Shown one piece after another: positions 38,001 to 53,600 of a stretch of DNA of 64,000 bases (within the stretch, counting starts at the first letter, position 1; each line of letters opens with the position of its first letter). The DNA lies in NCBI GenBank assembly GCA_020284085.1, contig JACEVL010000044.1, forward strand, positions 600,001-664,000, in the 5' to 3' direction. This DNA is from Aporrectodea caliginosa (taxonomy: Eukaryota; Annelida; Clitellata; Crassiclitellata; Lumbricidae). Position numbers and translations under genes: made by a program. The notes under the pieces are model-generated. The model made no database searches, was not told where the DNA came from, and saw nothing but the letters and a program-made list of their open reading frames with translations.

Positions 38001-40131
38001 ATCCCCGTGTCTGTCTATTTCTCTCCATCCCCGTGTCTGTCTATTTCTCTTCATCCCCGTGTCTGTCTGTTTCTCTCCATCCCCGTGTCTGTCTATTTCT
38101 CTCCCTCCCCGTGTCTGTCTATTTCTCTTCCTCCCCGTGTCTGTCTATTTCTCTCCATCCCCGTGTCTGTCTATTTCTCTTCCTCCCCGTGTCTGTCTAT
38201 TTCTCTTCCTCCCCGTGTCTGTCTATTTCTCTCCATCCCCGTGTCTGTCTATTTCTCTCCATCCCCGTGTCTGTCTATTTCTCTCCATCCCCGTGTCTGT
38301 CTATTTCTCTCCATCCCCGTGTCTATCTATTTCTCTCCATCCCCGTGTCTGTCTATTTCTCTCCATCCCCGTGTCTGTCTATTTCTCTCCATCCCCGTGT
38401 CTGTCTATTTCTCTCCATCCCCGTGTCTGTCTATTTCTCTCCATCCCCGTGTCTGTCTATTTCTCTCCATCCCGTGTCTGTCTATTTCTCTCCATCCCCG
38501 TGTCTGTCTGTTTCTCTCCATCCCCGTGTCTGTCTATTTCTCTCCATCCCCGTGTCTGTCTATTTCTCTTCATCCCCGTGTCTGTCTATTTCTCTTCCTC
38601 CCCGTGTCTGTCTATTTCTCTCCCTCCCCGTGTCTGTCTATTTCTCTCCATCCCCGTGTCTGTCTATTTCTCTCCCTCCCCGTGTCTGTCTATTTCTCTC
38701 CATCCCCGTGTCTGTCTATTTCTCTCCATCCCCGTGTCTGTCTATTTCTCTCCATCCCCGTGTCTGTCTATTTCTCTCCATCCCCGTGTCTGTCTATTTC
38801 TCTCCCTCCCTGCGTCTGTCTATTTCTCTCCCTCCCCGTGTCTGTCTATTTCTCTCCATCCCCGTGTCTGTCTATTTCTCTCCATCCCCGTGTCTGTCTA
38901 TTTCTCTCCATCCCCGTGTCTGTCTGTTTCTCTCCATCCCCGTGTCTGTCTATTTCTCTCCATCCCCGTGTCTGTCTATTTCTCTCCATCCCCGTGTCTG
39001 TCTATTTCTTCCCATCCCTGCGTCTGTCTATTTCTCTCCATCCCCGTGTCTGTCTATTTCTCTCCATCCCCGTGTCTGTCTATTTCTCTCCCTCCCCGCG
39101 TCTGTCTATTTCTCTCCATCCCCGTGTCTGTCTATTTCTCTCCATCCCCGTGTCTGTCTGTTTCTCTCCATCCCCGTGTCTGTCTATTTCTCTCCCTCCC
39201 TGTGTCTGTCTATTTCTCTCCATCCCCGTGTCTGTCTATTTCTCTCCATCCCCGTGTCTGTCTATTTCTCTCCATCCCCGTGTCTGTCTGTTTCTCTCCA
39301 TCCCCGTGTCTGTCTATTTCTCTCCATCCCCGTGTCTGTCTATTTCTCTCCATCCCCGTGTCTGTCTATTTCTCTCCATCCCGTGTCTGTCTGTTTCTCT
39401 CCCTCCCCGTGTCTGTCTATTTCTCTCCATCCCCGTGTCTGTCTATTTCTCTCCATCCCCGTGTCTGTCTATTTCTCTCCATCCCCGTGTCTGTCTATTT
39501 CTCTCCATCCCCGTGTCTGTCTATTTCTCTCCATCCCCGTGTCTGTCTATTTCTCTCCATCCCCGTGTCTGTCTATTTCTCTCCATCCCCGTGTCTGTCT
39601 ATTTCTCTCCATCCCCGTGTCTGTCTATTTCTCTCCATCCCCGTGTCTGTCTGTTCTCTCCATCCCCGTGTCTGTCTATTTCTCTCCATCCCCGTGTCTG
39701 TCTATTTCTCTCCATCCCCGTGTCTGTCTATTTCTCTCCATCCCCGTGTCTGTCTATTTCTCTCCATCCCCGTGTCTGTCTATTTCTCTCCATCCCCGTG
39801 TCTGTCTATTTCTCTCCATCCCCGTGTCTGTCTATTTCTCTCCATCCCCGTGTCTGTCTATTTCTCTCCATCCCCGTGTCTGTCTATTTCTCTCCATCCC
39901 CGTGTCTGTCTATTTCTCTCCATCCCCGTGTCTGTCTATTTCTCTCCATCCCCGTGTCTGTCTATTTCTCTCCATCCCCGTGTCTGTCTATTTCTCTCCA
40001 TCCCCGTGTCTGTCTATTTCTCTCCATCCCCGTGTCTGTCTATTTCTCTCCATCCCCGTGTCTGTCTATTTCTCTCCATCCCCGTGTCTGTCTATTTCTC
40101 TCCATCCCTGCGTCTGTCTCTCTCTCCCTCC
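26013..40131. repeat. 26-bp satellite array, main block (14.1 kb)
   Basis: About 540 copies of the 26-bp unit with core CCCCGTGTCTGTCTATTTCT followed by CTCCAT, the reverse complement of the array at 1-2,210. Common variants are tatttctctcc/tgtttctctcc and catcc/cctcc; small indels are scattered and more frequent at both ends (26,013-26,460 and 34,270-34,900). The middle (for example 29,940-30,360) is almost perfectly uniform. Three units equal 78 bp and no frame of the consensus has a stop on the plus strand, which creates open frames of 3,754, 4,734 and 4,536 codons with a 26-residue period. I do not regard these as genes. Confidence 0.98.
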
Positions 40132-40227
40132 CCAGTTGTTCATAGTTCACGGACTCTGGCTGATCTATACTAGAATATATTCGACCCATGCCTAGCATTG
40201 GCTGCAGCTGATCATATATATAATATC

Positions 40228-40478
40228 GTCTGCTCCGATAGCGCATTGGATAACACACTGGCACAAAGAGCGAGAGGTACCGAGATCGAGGTCCTTAGGC
40301 GGACATGCTTTGTAGGCTGTTATTAGCGCCGTGTATTGCAGGCTTTCTGTTCTGTTAGTAGTTAAGATTTATGTCTTCTGTCATTTGTGTTCTTGTGAAT
40401 TGTTTCAATTGCATAACTGTACACTGTAACCGGTTGCGTTTGTCAACCGGATTGCTTCAATAAAGAATATTATTATTA
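40228..40478 (+). mobile_element. tRNA-derived SINE, plus orientation
   Basis: The same family as 5,221-5,445: head GATAGCGCATTGGATAACAC, B-box-like GAGATCGAGGTCC, body GGCGGACATGCTTTGTAGGC and end GCTTCAATAAAGAATATTATTATT. The two copies differ by scattered substitutions. Confidence 0.85.
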
Positions 40479-40756
40479 GTTCCTCAGTGCCAATTGTACG
40501 GACACTGCGTTGACCGAAGCTGCTCCTCATCACGAGCACCAACTCAGCTTTCAATGTCTCAACTCAGCTCGGTCGCGAGACGCTGCGTCGCCGTTCTGCG
40601 ATATGGTGGTGGTAGTGATGGAGTGATGGCGGTGGTGGTTGTGGTGGTGGTGACGGTGACGGTGGTGGTAGTTTGGTCTCAGGTCCACTGATGGAAGTCG
40701 AAACATTTGCGTTGTTGTTTCGCTTTCATCATACTTCTGTTCCACAATCCACAGAC

Positions 40757-40945
40757 GCTTAATGCTGAGCGCTTAACATTTTCTAAATGCTGAGCGCTTT
40801 ACATTTTCTTAATGCTGAGCGCTTAACATTTCCTTAACTGAGCGCTTAACATTTTCTTAATGCTGAGCGCTTAACATTTTCTTAATGCTGAGCGCTTAAC
40901 ATTTTCTTAACTGAGCGCTTCACATTTTCTTAATGCTGAGCGTTT
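40757..40945. repeat. 25-bp minisatellite
   Basis: About eight copies of a unit with core TGCTGAGCGCTTAACATTTT followed by CTTAA. Some units lack TG, giving 23 bp. Confidence 0.95.
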
Positions 40946-42824
40946 TAAAAAATTTTTCTCGAACATTACAAAGATTCTTGAAGGACACCGTCGCCTTGAC
41001 GGTGATCAGCCATGTGCAAATCGTGATTCGACTGTATTATACATATTTGTTAAAAACGGTTAAACCAAAATAAAAAACGGAATAAACCGTCGTTTTTTGA
41101 AGAAAAAACTGGAAAAACCGGGGATGAAACGGAAAAGAAAATAATTTGACTTTGTTGCATCTTGTACTGCATTTTAGAATTAAAAACCTGGTTTACACAA
41201 TTTGATTTTAATCAGCAAATAACACAACTTTATTAGCAAACACCAAGTAGGCCTAGGCCTAATATTAATATACAACAATTATTTTCTTTTTCATAAGTTT
41301 GGTTTAATAAGAAATTGAGAAATTAAAAATACTGAAATCTTGTCAAATTTAAATTGTAAACATAAGCTTCCAGTTCACATAAGCCCATGCTGACATAAAC
41401 AATTAAAAACTAAACTTTGTAAGTATAGAGTGTACTTAATTAGGCCTACAAATTGTAGATAGGCCTACTTACAATTTATTATTTTGACTTAGGCCTATAT
41501 AAGAACTTAATAATTATGGAGTAGGCCTAATATCAGTCAGTTTATCGGTCAATCGGAGATTACTGTATACAAAGAGAAAACATTTCGCATTTTGGATAAC
41601 TTCACCTTGTGCCGTCGATTCGCTGAATCTTAGCGACCGTCATAGTCAGCCTTCTCATAGTTCGTGCTTTCAATGGCAGTTTTCTTGGCAAAAGTACAGA
41701 GGTGGTTTGCCATAGCCTTCCTCTGGTTTTGCCTGCCGTACCCGTTCGTTCGCCCCCCATGTAGGGAGGTTACTAACAGTTCGCACCACGAGAAGGTGGG
41801 TACGGACATGCTTTGGTTTGCCTCCGTCCTAGAACGTCGGTCAGGTTAATCAACCCAGGTCGGGCCCGTGCCTCCGTCCTAGAACGTCCTAACCTTTTTG
41901 GATAACTTAGAAATTCAAATAGGCTAACTTTCATCAATTTTATTTCCTATAGGCCTACTGTGCTATTTATTTCTCAACTGATGACATTAAATAGTGACGT
42001 AAATTAGGTGAATCCTTGAAAGGACGGAGACAACGTATGGGATATCAGACAAAAATAAAATTAAACAAATAATAACAGACAATAAATAAATAAAGTTACA
42101 TAAAAAATAAAAAAACAACAATAAAACGTGACGCAAAATAAAAAACGAAAAAACGACGATTTTTGAAGACAAATAATAAAAAACGAAAAAACTTGATGGT
42201 ATGCCTATTATATGTGGAGGAATTTTAACGGTTAGGGTTAACCTATTACAGCAATCGTTGGTAGAAATGCAATTAAACCATTATTACAGAGTGGACATTT
42301 CTGTTCTCTTAATTTTTTTGTAGGTTTTGGCATCTCAAGCAAGCTGTGGGATTATCCTTTCGGGACACTGATACCACAACCCGACGACGAATCGAAGTCA
42401 GAATGAAGTTTTTGCACTCCAGCAAACAGGCCTATGACATTGCTTTCTGTAGCTTTGTACGGCTTAACTAAAGAAGATATTCTGTGTGTGTATAGTGTCT
42501 TCCCCTATTCAGATTTCAGAGTAACTTAGCAGTCATGCTAAGCACGCCATTATTTTGTCGCTGAGGAAAACTCTGAACACCTGTGCAGACAATAATATTA
42601 TTTATCTAATCACGATTAAACACAAAATCTACTAATTTTGTAAAGAAATGTTTTATCTTGGCTTGATGGAGTGTATTTTAAAAGCGGTTATAAGCAGAAG
42701 GCGGCATTCTATTAGTTTCATGGACGGTGGACCCGCAACTGTAGGAGACCGCAACACGGAGATTCTCAACCGTTCTTATAGGCCCTAGGGCCTACGATAC
42801 TGTGTATTATGTTGGCATGTTATC
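40946..42824. other. AT-rich spacer left of the histone cluster
   Basis: No gene recognised. Features are many TAGGCCTA motifs (41,250-41,530) and repeated A-rich segments with AAAACGG...AAACCG or AAAACGAAAAAACG (41,050-41,130, 42,100-42,195). A segment at 41,669-41,730 (TTTTCTTGGCAAAAGTACAG followed by AGGTGGTTTGCCATAGCCTTC) resembles a motif found in some animal SINEs. Confidence 0.6.
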
Positions 42825-43047
42825 ACACACCCGCCACACCACCCCTCCAACCCGCCCCTACGACCACCAACACTGTGTAGCCAATCAACGCATATCTCCC
42901 AGATAATGCAGTCCGTCGCACGCGTCCGCGCGCCGTTAAGCAGGCGAGTACGCAGTCGACGCACAGAAAGGCTGGCGAACACGCATGTCCGTCGCACGCG
43001 TCCGCGCGGCCTTCAGCTAAGCACTACGGCTGCAGGCCGCACAAAAC

Positions 43048-43055
43048 TATATAAA
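43048..43055 (+). promoter_or_regulatory. TATA box of left H4
   Basis: TATATAAA 57 bp upstream of the H4 start codon. The mirror copy (tttatata, 58,051-58,058) precedes the right-hand H4 at the same spacing. Confidence 0.85.
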
Positions 43056-43093
43056 CAACTGCGATTGCCGGCGGTTCGTCATTCCGTCGCTGA

Positions 43094-43423
<330 letters not shown>

Positions 43424-43470
43424 GAGGTTCGGTCGGTCGGTCGTCCGCTGTGACGACGACGACGGGAAAC

Positions 43471-43486
43471 GGCCCTTTTCAGGGCC
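43471..43486 (+). terminator. Histone 3' stem-loop of H4
   Basis: GGCCCTTTTCAGGGCC, a 6-bp stem with a TTTC loop. It differs from the other histone loops here by a compensated base pair (CCC/GGG). Followed by ACAAA. Confidence 0.97.
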
Positions 43487-44172
43487 ACAAAATATATACG
43501 AAGGAATCGTCTAACGACAAAAGCCTACAACAGTCCATTCCGCCCACCCCCCCAAAGCTCCACATATAAAAAAAATTCAATCACTGAATCAATCAATCAC
43601 GCAAGCAGTCGATCAATCAATCGCTGCCGCTTATGTAATTGTCTGTCTGTCCATGGTTGCGCTGCCCTGTCTCCCTCTACTACGTCGTTCTTTCTTCCTT
43701 CCTTCCTTCCTTCCTTCCTTCCTTCCTTCCTTCCTTCCTTCCTTCCTTCCTTCCAACCCAGCGACGCCTCAACGTACAGTTGGCATTCTCATAGTCGCAC
43801 AAGTCCTACTAGGCCAACTGATCACGTACGAAAGATGTCATTCTGAAACATATAGCGCCGTCATGGCAATGCACACGGCACCGATGGTCAGCTAGATCGA
43901 ACCGTTTTCAAACGGCAGAGAAACAGGGTCCTCTCCTAAACGAATTAACGAGCATACATACGTTTACCTGCTTACTAACTTACCCAGATCATCAGCGCTG
44001 TCCGCCGCCGCCGCGACGACGGACCGCTCAACATGCGCGGCCCTCAATTACGTCCGCGCGCTATTTCGCACTAATACCCGCCTGCCTACATTCGCCCGTC
44101 CAAATTCTCGTTTCGACGTTGACGCACCGATTTCGTCCGTTTCACAGCTTACCCACGACTCAGTCGGCAACC
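43487..44172. other. H4-H1 spacer and H1 upstream region
   Basis: Contains a (CTTC)n microsatellite at 43,690-43,754 (longer than its mirror copy at 57,357-57,405) and (TCAA)n. No TATA box was recognised for H1. Confidence 0.8.
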
Positions 44173-45914
<1,742 letters not shown>

Positions 45915-45974
45915 GCGCTCGTAGGGCGCGCGCGCGTCCGTCCGTCCGCCGGACGGACGGAACGCACAAGAAAC

Positions 45975-45990
45975 GGCTCTTTTCAGAGCC
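45975..45990 (+). terminator. Histone 3' stem-loop of H3 (left)
   Basis: GGCTCTTTTCAGAGCC followed by ACAAAA. Confidence 0.97.
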
Positions 45991-46129
45991 ACAAAATTAT
46001 AACTGAGGAAGTAGACGACGACGATGATGCACCGGTTTCAAGCAGTCACTAAACAATACAATCCATTTCGGCACCAAACATACTCACACACTCGCCTGTC
46101 CGGATAGAATTGCATCGTCTCTCTCGTGC

Positions 46130-46181
<52 letters not shown>

Positions 46182-47180
46182 ATAATAATAATAATAACGT
46201 CATTTCGTGTTAGATAGAGCAATTTTATTGACATATTTCAAAATTCGACCGAAATGTACCGTTTTACGAAATCTTCTCTGAGGCCATATTCCACATCCAA
46301 TAACTCCAGAAGTAGAGCAGACAGAGGCATCAGGTTTTCACTACTCTACTCAGAAACTTGGGGCTCACCTAATGAGCCTATTATAATGACTGTGTCTCAA
46401 GTACACACTTTACAGCACAGCCCTAAAGTTGCCATCTCAGAACGCAGAAACTGGATTTCTTTCGATTTGCGTCACAGATACGAGGAAAGGCACCTGGAAT
46501 TTTCGCGAAATATGCTCATATTCTCACTTACCAAGTAATCGGCTCCTGCTGGATGTACTTTACTCTGCTATTTCATTGCATAATCAGTTCATACTGACAT
46601 CGTAAACTTTGTCAAACTCACGAATGGGGGTCAACTTCACCAGCATTAATCTACCTCAACAAGACGACCCTAATTACATTTCGCGCATGCTCTATAACAA
46701 CACATACTCACTTACTTCATACTGCCACCCACCACCCCGTAGAAACCCCCAACCATTTGTAGAAGTTGCGTTTGTGTCAGCTTGTCAAGAAACGAGTTTT
46801 CTATGGTATTGTAGCTCATTTGTGGAAATTAGACAAGTCCAATTTTATCTTCAATTCAGATTCATTTTGGTGCGCCATCGCTCCATGCACTCGCTAGACA
46901 CAGGCCAATAACGATCACACGTGAACAATTCACACACGTATAGACATATCTACACGAATACAGTGCCTCTATACACCTATACATAGATGCATTTATGCAC
47001 CGCCTTTCCTCGCCCTCACATCTCACGCAGGGGACGTCCGCCCGAACGGCACACGTCTCTCTCTCTAACTAGCCGCAGGTAAGTCAGTAAGTAGGTAGGT
47101 AGGTATTCAAGTAAGTAAGTAAGTATGTGTGTGTGAGTGGGTCTTGCCATAAAATCGTATTTCTCTTTGATTCATTTGGT
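45991..47180. other. H3-H2A spacer (left unit)
   Basis: About 1.2 kb between the converging 3' ends of H3 and H2A. It holds a (CTG)n tract (46,133-46,171) next to GAT/AAT triplets and (GTAG)/(GTAA) tetramers near 47,080-47,125. Open frames at 46,254-46,538 and 46,609-46,911 recur unchanged in all spacer copies but only because the DNA is nearly identical; they have no recognised domain. Confidence 0.8.
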
Positions 47181-47196
47181 GGCTCTGAAAAGAGCC
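47181..47196 (-). terminator. Histone 3' stem-loop of H2A (left)
   Basis: The reverse complement reads GGCTCTTTTCAGAGCC, 57 bp beyond the H2A stop. Confidence 0.97.
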
Positions 47197-47253
47197 GTTT
47201 CCTCGCTAGTGCGTGCTTTGGCGCACGCACGCGGGCAGGGCAGGGGCCTGCAT

Positions 47254-47912
<659 letters not shown>

Positions 47913-48179
47913 ATGCCACCCAAACCAGCGTCCAAGGGAGCGAAGAAGGCTGCGTCGAAGGCCAAGGCAGCCCGAGCCGGCGAGAAGAAGAGGAAGAGGC
48001 GCCGAAGGGAGTCGTACGCCATCTACATCTACAAGGTGCTGAAGCAGGTTCATCCAGACACGGGCATCTCGTCCAAGGCAATGTCCATCATGAACAGCTT
48101 CGTCAACGACATCTTCGAGCGCATAGCAGCCGAATCGAGCCGTCTGGCACACTACAACCGCCGATCAGCCACCAAATGA
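47913..48179 (+). pseudogene. H2B: Histone H2B, 3'-truncated by an inversion junction
   Basis: Identical to the intact H2B (59,458-59,829) through residue 85 (HYNRRS), then three foreign codons (Ala-Thr-Lys) and a stop. The break is at 48,166/48,167. From 48,167 on, the DNA is the H2A 3' flank, starting with the last four bases (AGCC) of the H2A stem-loop. The protein loses residues 86-123: the end of the histone fold ([13 protein letters not shown]) and the C-terminal helix ([18 protein letters not shown]). The mRNA loses the 3' stem-loop. The promoter appears intact, so it may be transcribed, but a functional nucleosomal H2B is very unlikely. Confidence 0.95.
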
Positions 48180-49184
48180 ATCAAAGAGAAATACGATTTT
48201 ATGGCAAGACCCACTCACACACATACACTTACTTACTTACTTACTTGAATACCTACCTACCTACTTACTGACTTACCTGCGGCTTGTTAGAGAGAGAGAC
48301 GTGTGCCGTTCGGGCGGACGTCCCCTGCGTGAGATGTGAGGGCGAGGAAAGGCGGTGCATAAATGCATCTATGTATAGGTGTATACAACGTGTATAGAGG
48401 CACTGTATTCGTGTAGATATGTCTATACGTGTGTGAATTGTTCACGTGTGATCGTTATTGGCCTGTGTCTAGCGAGTGCATGGAGCGATGGCGCACCAAA
48501 ATGAATCTAAATTGAAGATAAAATTGGACTTGTCTAATTTCCACGAATGAGCTACAATACCATAGAAAACTCGTTTCTTGACAAGCTGACACAAACGCAA
48601 CTTCTACAAATGGTTGGGGGTTTCTACGGGGTGGTGGGTGGCAGTATGAAGTAAGTGAGTATGTGTTGTTATAGAGCATGCGCGAAATGTAATTAGGGTC
48701 GTCTTGTTGAGGTAGATTAATGCTGGTGAAGTTGACCCCCATTCGTGAGTTTGACAAAGTTTACGATGTCAGTATGAACTGATTATGCAATGAAATAGCA
48801 GAGTAAAGTACATCCAGCAGGAGCCGATTACTTGGTAAGTGAGAATATGAGCATATTTCGCGAAAATTCCAGGTGCCTTTCCTCGTATCTGTGACGCAAA
48901 TCGAAAGAAATCCAGTTTCTGCGTTCTGAGATGGCAACTTTAGGGCTGTGCTGTAAAGTGTGTACTTGAGACACAGTCATTATAATAGGCTCATTAGGTG
49001 AGCCCCAAGTTTCTGAGTAGAGTAGTGAAAACCTGATGCCTCTGTCTGCTCTACTTCTGGAGTTATTGGATGTGGAATATGGCCTCAGAGAAGATTTCGT
49101 AAAACGGTACATTTCGGTCGAATTTTGAAATATGTCAATAAAATTGCTCTATCTAACACGAAATGACGTTCTTATTATTATTAT

Positions 49185-49229
<45 letters not shown>

Positions 49230-49374
49230 CAGCAGGCACGAGAGAGACGATGCAATTCTATCCGGACAGGCGAGTGTGTGAGTATGTTTGGTGCCGAAAT
49301 GGATTGTATTGTTTAGTGACTGCTTGAAACCGGTGCATCATCGTCGTCGTCTACTTCCTCAGTTATAATTTTGT
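48167..49374. other. H2A-H3 spacer, inverted relative to 45,991-47,180
   Basis: The mirror image of the left spacer, and nearly identical to 60,562-61,769 in direct orientation (offset 12,395). It includes the (CAG)n tract at 49,193-49,228. No H2A gene precedes it because of the inversion junction at 48,166/48,167. Confidence 0.9.
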
Positions 49375-49390
49375 GGCTCTGAAAAGAGCC
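49375..49390 (-). terminator. Histone 3' stem-loop of H3 (middle)
   Basis: The reverse complement reads GGCTCTTTTCAGAGCC. Confidence 0.97.
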
Positions 49391-49450
49391 GTTTCTTGTG
49401 CGTTCCGTCCGTCCGGCGGACGGACGGACGCGCGCGCGCCCTACGAGCGC

Positions 49451-50641
<1,191 letters not shown>

Positions 50642-53600
50642 TCAGATCTTCCGACCGGAAACCTCCAGCCACTTGTAGATGGTGTCTAAGCAGCTGGATT
50701 GACTGAGCACGGTGTACAGGTCGAAAGGCCAGTTTTTCCGTGCGCACTCTCGGAGGAGCTGGTCTTGGAGACCAGCCTGAGATGGACACTCCAAGAGGAA
50801 ATGGCGCACGGTTTCCTGGGCGTCACCGCACTCGTCACAGTTTCCGGTCTCGTGGCGACCCCACAGCTTCAACTGCGCGTTGAGGCAGCTGTGCCCCATC
50901 CGGAGTCTGGTGATGGCGACCTCCTTCCTCCGGTTTGGGTCGGTGTATTTGCGGACCAGGCTGACGTTTGGCTCGACGATTCTGTAGTCGGAGCCGGTGT
51001 CTGAGGTGGTCCACTCTGTTTGCCACTTCCGGAGGAAGTGGTCGCGGTAGAGGTGTCGTGCTTCTGGATACTCCAGCGTCACCGGGATGTCTACGGCGGT
51101 GTTGTGAAGAGCCTGTTTGCACAGGGTATCTGCCGTCTCGTTGCCTGGGATGCCGAGATGACCGGGGATCCAAACGATCTTCGGTGGCGACTCTGCGTGT
51201 TGCCCGTAGTCATCTATGGCGATCATCAGGTCGACGAGTTGATGTTGTCTTGTCCCGGACTGCTGTTTCTCCAGACTCTGCAGGACACCGAGAGAATCTG
51301 AAAAAATAACAACATTTGGTATGTTAGCGCTGGTGGCCCATTCTATCGCCCTGCCTATGGCCTCCATTTCTGCTGCCAGGACCGACGACCCGTCGCTCAT
51401 CCTGTAGCTTCCATGGTGGCCACAAGAGGGCACGTAGAATGAACATGATGCATGACCTGCGGTGTTCTTCGAGCCGTCCGTGTAGACAGCCACATGGTCC
51501 TCGTAAATGCGGATATGATCTTCGACCACGGTCTTCTTTCTTCTGAGGGAATCTGAAAGAACAACAGCATTAGCAGCATTAGGCAGGTCTCTGATCTTAT
51601 CCCTGAGTGTGGTGTCTATGATCGGTTGGCGGAGTCGCCACATTGGTCTTGTCGAGCAGGCGAGTGGCTGGATCGTAGGCTTTGCGATCTCGTTGTTGAT
51701 GTTTCTCGCCTTCACTCGGATTGGGTCCATGTCGTCTTTGGCCGCCTTCCTCTTCCGGCCGCTGGTGATGGACTGCGTTGGGTGGCCCGGGATGGCTTCC
51801 GTCTTCATGATGAACTCCATCATCTGCTGCTTTCGTCGTAGGTGGAGTGGCATCTCTCCGCAGTCTACCTGCAGAGCGGAGAGGCTCGTTCCTCGGAGCG
51901 CTCCAGAAGCGATCGTAAGTGCCTTACACTGGATTGTGTTTAGCACTTTCTTCTGGTTCGCCGAGGCACTCTCGTACGCGATGCAGCCGTAGTCGATGAC
52001 AGAGCGGATGAGAGCTCGGTAGACCATCAGAAGGGTGTCTTTCGACGCCCCCCAATGGGACCCTGCAATAGCGCGCATCAGGTTGAGGCGCGCCTTGCAG
52101 CGATCCGCCACGTACCTGATGTGTTCGGACCAGGTAAGATACCGGTCAAATATCACACCAAGGAACTTGACGCTATCCTTGTAGCTCAGACGAGAAGTCC
52201 CCAGTCTCAGCGGCCGGTGTGCTGTTGGTGTGTTGAATCGGTGGAATTCGACGGCCACGGTCTTTGTTGTTGAAACCTTGAAGCCCCAATCGTCGAAGAA
52301 TTTCTTCAGCCGATCGAGGTAGGTTTGAAGGTGTCGTTGGTTGACTTCCGGGTTTGGTCCTGCTCTCCAGATGGCGCTGTCGTCTGCGTAGAGAGAAAGC
52401 TTGACGTCGTTCTTTGGCTCCGGGATGTCGTTCATCATGATGATGAACAACACAGGGCTGATGACACTGCCCTGTGGCGATCCGTTCTCCATGTGGAAGA
52501 GTTCAGACAGCTCTGCTCCGACGCGGACACGGATGTGTCTGTTGGTCAGGAAGTCCCGGATCCAGTTGAACATCTGACCGGTGATGTTGTGCTGCTGCAG
52601 CTTGTGCAGCAGTCCGTCGGTCCACATCAGATCGAAAGCCTTCTCGAGATCTACAAAGACACCAGTAAGACTGTACTTGGATTGAATGGCTCTCTGGATG
52701 TCGTCTTGAAGTCGAACGATGTGGTCCTGGCAGCTCCGAAGCCTGCGGAAGCCAGACTGGAATCTGTTGAACAGGTGGTTGGTCTCCATCTGCCAGGTCA
52801 GCCGGTCCGTCACCAACCGCTCCATCAGCTTGCACAAGACGGATGTCAGGGCAATCGGCCGATAGGAGTTGGCGTCGTGAGCCGGCTTCGTCGGCTTCAG
52901 GATAGGAACAACGATGGAGTTCTTCCAGCAGGCCGGAAGTCGTCCGTGTTCCCACACCATGTTGTACAGCTCCAGCAAGGCAAGCAGGCTCGGATGCGGA
53001 AGCTGGGCCAGGATCTCGTAGGTGATGGTGTCTTCTCCCGGGCTTGTATCCTTCTTGCAGCGGAGTAGAGCGATTCTCAGAGCCTGGATGGTGAAGGGCT
53101 CGTTGATGGGCTTCTCGTCAGTCAGAAGGTGCTCTCCGTGGAGCTCCTCAGAGTGCTCGGCTTCAAAGGCGTCCTTACGCTCCTGGAACTCCACGGAGTG
53201 GCTGCCAGTGCAGCTGACTTCCGAGAAGCACCTTCCGAAGAGATTCGCTTTGTCCTGGTTGGTCGTGTAGGTGCGTCCTTCCTTCTTCATCGTTGGAATT
53301 GCAGGTCTTGATCTTGTACCGGACATCTTTCTGAGCGTGCCCCAGACCTTTCCGAGTTTGGTCTTGTCGTTGAGAGTCGTGCAGTATTCCCTCCAGGAGG
53401 TCTTCTGCGCGTCCTTGATGACCTTCTGGGTGATTCCCTTGATGCGACGGTACTCTTCGGCATCCGACGGGTCCTTGGTCTTCTGCATCTTGTTGCGGGC
53501 CTCGGTGCGCTCCCTGACGTGGCGTGTGCACTCGTCGGTCCAGTACAGCACACTCTTGGTCTTCCCCTTGGGAGGGGTCGTCCGAGGTATGTGCCGCGTG

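Noticed and set aside
25987..40195. Open frames of 3,754, 4,734 and 4,536 codons on the plus strand
   Set aside because: They are the three frames of a stop-free 26-bp satellite (78 bp = 26 codons). All three are open together, with a 26-residue period and no other protein feature, and short counterparts exist on the minus strand.
46254..46911. Frames of 94 and 100 codons that recur in three histone spacers
   Set aside because: Conservation reflects near-identical DNA between units; no recognised domain and no difference between silent and replacement sites visible.
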